Of a stretch of DNA of 64,000 nt, positions 62,201 through 64,000 are shown piece by piece. Positions within the stretch are counted from its first letter, which is position 1, and each line of letters starts with the position of its first letter. The stretch spans positions 341,931-405,930 of the forward strand of contig CAUJNA010002802.1 of the NCBI GenBank assembly GCA_963377175.1, given 5' to 3'. This stretch comes from Effrenium voratum. Taxonomy: Eukaryota; Sar; Dinophyceae; Suessiales; Symbiodiniaceae. Made by a program: the position numbers and the translations under genes. The notes beneath the pieces are model-generated. The model searched no databases, had not been told where the DNA came from, and worked only from the letters and a program-made list of their open reading frames with translations.

Positions 62201-63419
62201 TTTTTTTCCTCGCGCGCCCGTGCCCAGGTCCTATGCAGAGTCCTTCGACTGGAAGGGCTACGACAAGCCCTTGTATTACAAAGTCCCGGACTGCGGGCGC
62301 GCGGCCTCGGTTCGCCTTTCGAGGGGATGGACGTCCGAGGGCTGGAGTCGGCTTCAAAGGAGAGAACGGCCACAGGGAAAAGCGAAGCGCAGCCGAAAAG
62401 TCACCAAGACAGCATGCGGATGTTTGGAACTTGGCCGGGCGAAGATCCCGTGCAATCTTTGGGAACATGACACACACACAGGCGTGACGTGTGCGGATAA
62501 CCACTCCCATGCATTTGTGGAAATAAGGGACCCCCAAGTTGCACCCAGTACAAATGTCCTTGACTCCCTTGACGGGAGGAAGCCTGGGGATGTCTTTGGT
62601 CACGTCTTGCGTGGCACCGACACAAATCTCCCAAATCGCCTTAGGCGGCATGGGAGGAACTGGCTTTCAGAGCGCTGAACACGAATGTCATGCCGAAAAC
62701 GTCTACATGGCAGCGGTTCCAATTTCTGCATAAGCAGCGTTTCATCTGAGGGTCTACCCTCGAAAATTCCAACCAACCCAAAATTATGGAATTGATGAAT
62801 TTCATGTGTTGAGGGTCGGATTCAGGTGGATTTTGCCTCTGACACCTGAAACTTGTTCTCTCTGCCTCAGCTCAGGGCCCGGGAAGCAGTGTGACCTGGC
62901 CTCAGCGTGATCCAAACACCAGGTTTCTCAGAATGGCGTGCAGAGGGTGTTTTTGTTGGGAGACCGGTGTAGTGAGAAAAAGGGTTCCGTTATCCCCACC
63001 CCTCCGTAGACTGAATTTTGAGGAGAAGTTGTGACCCAGCTTTTGTTTTTAATACACGTGGACGGTCTTTTTCCAGAAGATGGCATATAGACTTCATTAG
63101 CCTTCTAAAATCGGTCGACTTCCAGGTCCATGATACTTGCAAGGAGGGTACTTGGACCCTCAAATATTCCCACTTAAGAATTGGTTAGTTATTTCAACCC
63201 CAAATTATGGTGGGTGAATTCCAACGTTTTTTAATGGGTAGTTTGAGGGTTCACGTGCTGTTTGTTCCAGAGTCTACAAACCCCAATCAGGGTACCCCCA
63301 TAAACGGCGCCTCGCCTGCGTCTGAGGCTCAGGCGTTCAGGGCCGGCTGGAGTCTACGTCGGGGTCGGCCTATGCGGCCGGGACTCCAGGAGATGTCTCC
63401 GGGCTTGGTGGCTCCTTAG
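53146..63419 (+). CDS. Candidate multi-exon gene, 8 exons, unknown function
   Basis: Join 53146-53250, 53317-53382, 53852-53919, 54924-54984, 58352-58422, 60174-60251, 62228-62309 and 63327-63419. Every join agrees in phase. Six donors are GT, one of them a textbook GTAAGT; 53382 is GC type and 58422 is GA type. The product reads in short stretches VLIVSHVGCFEVAASCDC, DGFLMTDVKLSVAFDFRG, VPLYGPLAQPNKSAGVLEED, RSCSFGEGPFPCPDVKRY, VPVGNFHSLRETWLS, YDKAFSREPVFVDLEAKC and SYAESFDWKGYDKPLYYK. Cys- and Tyr-rich with a YDK motif in two successive exons. It is well-behaved protein sequence, but I recognise no family. The end of exon 2 and the terminal exon are the least certain. A 5' end is not seen. 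Confidence 0.48.
53317..53382 (+). CDS. 3' gene exon 2 candidate
   Basis: Acceptor TTTCTTACCAG|G. In the frame set by exon 1 it reads DGFLMTDVKLSVAFDFRGWA; the other two frames stop at once. The end at AAG|GCGGCA is chosen for phase. The frame stays open to about 53565, so the exon may be longer. The 66-bp intron before it has no in-frame stop. Confidence 0.5.
53623..53705. repeat. Interspersed repeat family 7, copy 2
   Basis: AGGTCCCCCAGTAGTGCCCG, TTTACCC then a T run, GAGGGTTCCCC, AAAATAGACTAC and AAAGGTACCC, collinear with 43167-43240. Confidence 0.8.
53852..53919 (+). CDS. 3' gene exon 3 candidate
   Basis: Acceptor CGCTTGAG|G, donor CTACAG|GTACCC. 22 codons (VPLYGPLAQPNKSAGVLEED...) plus two bases. 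The composition and both borders are convincing. Confidence 0.6.
54924..54984 (+). CDS. 3' gene exon 4 candidate
   Basis: Acceptor CCAAAAG|G, one base plus 20 codons (RSCSFGEGPFPCPDVKRYKP), donor CCA|GTGACC. A second frame (EVLQLRRRAIPLPG) is also open. The chosen one fits both neighbours in phase. Confidence 0.45.
55005..55132. mobile_element. MITE family 2, copy 4 (reverse orientation)
   Basis: Starts CATGGCCATGGGTCAAAAGC and ends TTTAAACCCACAGCCAC. The interior is the reverse complement of copy 3 (GTACCCCCAGTAAGCATCCC, GTACCCCAAAATGGTACCAT). Confidence 0.82.
55953..56055. mobile_element. MITE family 1, copy 14 (right end lost)
   Basis: CTGTGGATGGACGCAAACAC, GATTGAAGCCATGGTTGAAG, TTTGTTGGTATTTGCAGGGG and ATCGAATCATTCCAGAGTTT. 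Confidence 0.7.
58168..58286. mobile_element. MITE family 1, copy 15
   Basis: TACTTTGGATGGACGAAATCC minus its last base at the left and GGATTTTGTCCATTCACAGTA at the right. The interior has CCACGTTGAAACCATGG and ACCATTGTTTGTTGGTC. Confidence 0.85.
58352..58422 (+). CDS. 3' gene exon 5 candidate
   Basis: Acceptor CGATCCCAG|G. 23 codons (ESHDGRPPVPVGNFHSLRET...) plus AG before a GA-type donor GAATGG. It joins in phase with the exon at 60174. Confidence 0.55.
58853..58983 (+). CDS. Possible exon, frame unresolved
   Basis: Acceptor AACGAGAG|G. GC-rich, with three protein-like frames, for example KRRRRRSRIEAARFRAGG ending SEEAC with a stop, and GSVAGADRGSRQHVFGRAAS. It lies in an intron of the 3' gene and could be an alternative terminal exon. 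Confidence 0.3.
59628..59690. repeat. Interspersed repeat family 5, copy 2
   Basis: GCAACCCAAAGTGATGCAAT, GGGTGAATTCCAGCTTTTCT, ATGGGTATTTTAAGGGTTCA. Confidence 0.6.
60174..60251 (+). CDS. 3' gene exon 6 candidate
   Basis: Acceptor TGGACTTAG|G. One base plus 25 codons (YDKAFSREPVFVDLEAKCLD...) plus CG before GT donor GTACTG. Joined with the next exon it restores CGG. Unspliced, the frame stops at 60256. Confidence 0.58.
60552..60640. repeat. Interspersed repeat family 6, copy 3
   Basis: GTAGGACTTGAAGCTTTTTG, ACCACTAGCAGTTAAG and TTTTAGCAGGGGAGCAGAAA then GCAACCGAG. Confidence 0.8.
62228..62309 (+). CDS. 3' gene exon 7 candidate
   Basis: Acceptor GTGCCCAG|G. One base plus 27 codons (SYAESFDWKGYDKPLYYKVP then DCGRAAS) to GT donor TCG|GTTCGC. 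The frame stays open to 62678, so the exon could be longer. Confidence 0.58.
62480..62651 (-). pseudogene. Possible Ty1/copia gag-pre-integrase relic
   Basis: The minus-strand frame reads AIWEICVGATQDVTKDIPRL followed by PPVKGVKDICTGCNLG. The spacing of a C-x-x-C pair followed by LG after a Leu/Pro-Lys stretch resembles the zinc-binding end of copia gag-pre-integrase domains, but the expected G-K-x-H-R is absent. It overlaps the open plus frame of the 3' gene. Low confidence. Confidence 0.25.
62768..62815. repeat. Interspersed repeat family 5, copy 3
   Basis: CAACCCAAAATTATGGAATT, GATGAATTTCATGTGTTGAG then GGTCGG. Further copies lie at 42248-42290 and 63193-63250. Confidence 0.6.
63193..63250. 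repeat. Interspersed repeat family 5, copy 4
   Basis: CAACCCCAAATTATGGTGGG, TGAATTCCAACGTTTTTTAA then TGGGTAGTTTGAGGGTTCA minus its tail. Confidence 0.6.
63327..63419 (+). CDS. 3' gene terminal exon candidate
   Basis: Acceptor GCGTCTGAG|G. 30 codons (AQAFRAGWSLRRGRPMRPGL...) end SPGLVAP and TAG. Phase 0 agrees with the previous exon; the identity of the terminal exon is otherwise unproven. Confidence 0.42.
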   Translation, partial: AQAFRAGWSLRRGRPMRPGLQEMSPGLVAP

Positions 63420-64000
63420 GTTTTTAGGTTGTGTCTGGTTAGTTTAGGGGTTGGCTTTCCAACTTTCACCCACAAGTTAGTTCCTTTTAGTGGGGGATCG
63501 GTTTGGACAGCCCAGAATGGGAGCAAGGGGTACCTTCAGCTTTGACACCCTGGGAGAGCCGCACGAAATGCCAGAGTTGTTGAAACCAAAAGTGGCATGG
63601 ATTTACCATGCAGCTGTACATGCAGTCATGTTGATGAATGTATGCCACAATACGTGTTTCATGTATTGTTTTGACAATGAGATAACTTGTGCATGACAGA
63701 AGGACAATTACAGTCCTTTCTAGGTAAACAACGCCGCCACAAGTTGAACACTTGCGATTGACATTGTCCTTCAGCAACTCGGCATCAACTGATATATATA
63801 TATATGTGTATACATGTTTTCGTTTGGCATGTCAAACTTGTTTGTTCTATCCTGCTCGCTGCACATTGTAAGCCAGTTCCTTTAGGAGTTAAGAAGGCAT
63901 GATGGTTGCATTGGAGTATTTTTCTGATGTATGTTATGTGTAAACTTTGCCCTTGTTGAGATCTTTGGTTCTGGTGATCACTGTCCACAGCAACTCACAA
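63420..64000. other. 3' spacer, nothing recognised
   Basis: Only a short (TA)n run (63792-63805) and unremarkable frames. Confidence 0.5.

Noticed and set aside
62079..62678. 199-codon frame as one exon
   Set aside because: Only 62228-62309 has convincing composition with flanking splice-like sites; the rest overlaps an open minus-strand frame.

Overview
The window looks like nuclear DNA of a dinoflagellate, most likely a Symbiodiniaceae-type alga. The reasons are: intron-less, tandemly duplicated PPR genes built on YNAAISACEK-type repeats; very short GC-rich exons scattered through long, repeat-filled introns; exon joins of the form AG|G with GT, GC and GA donors mixed in one gene; long tetranucleotide arrays; and nearly all coding sequence on one strand. 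No rRNA, tRNA, CRISPR or bacterial-type operon was seen.

Layout. 1-4.2 kb: two (TGTA)n arrays enclose a 1.9-kb segment with inverted-repeat ends and a frameshifted basic coding relic, a candidate transposon. 4.2-9 kb: repeat-rich, no convincing gene. 9-23.1 kb (+): eleven short exons that join in consistent phase into a class I SAM-dependent methyltransferase of the METTL21/Methyltransf_16 type, with a 41-residue Lys/Ala-rich insertion. 23-28 kb: interspersed repeats, two possible minus-strand exons and a GCGGAAG-rich patch. 28.1-28.5 kb: a possible two-exon gene end. 28.7-33.6 kb: two tandem PPR genes. The second lacks exactly five PPR units (525 bp), and diagnostic bases show a crossover between two internal direct repeats. 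33.7-46.6 kb (+): exon candidates, several of which chain in phase into a Pro/Ser/Tyr-rich protein of unknown function. 47-53 kb: pyrimidine-rich low-complexity DNA, GCGTAGGC-type micro-repeats and a perfect 18-bp hairpin. 53.1-63.4 kb (+): eight exons that chain in phase into another protein I do not recognise.

The introns and spacers carry several miniature inverted-repeat families. The commonest has about 15 copies with ends reading TACTGTGGATGG...CCATCCACAGTA, which suggests a TA target-site duplication. Others are a roughly 123-bp family (4 copies), a CCATTTGCTTAAG-ended family (2 copies) and a CCTGGAGTCTC-ended family.

The multi-exon models were assembled by eye from codon content, splice-like borders and phase agreement. 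The methyltransferase and the PPR genes rest on recognised motifs. The other two chains rest on phase consistency and protein-like composition only, and transcript data would settle them.
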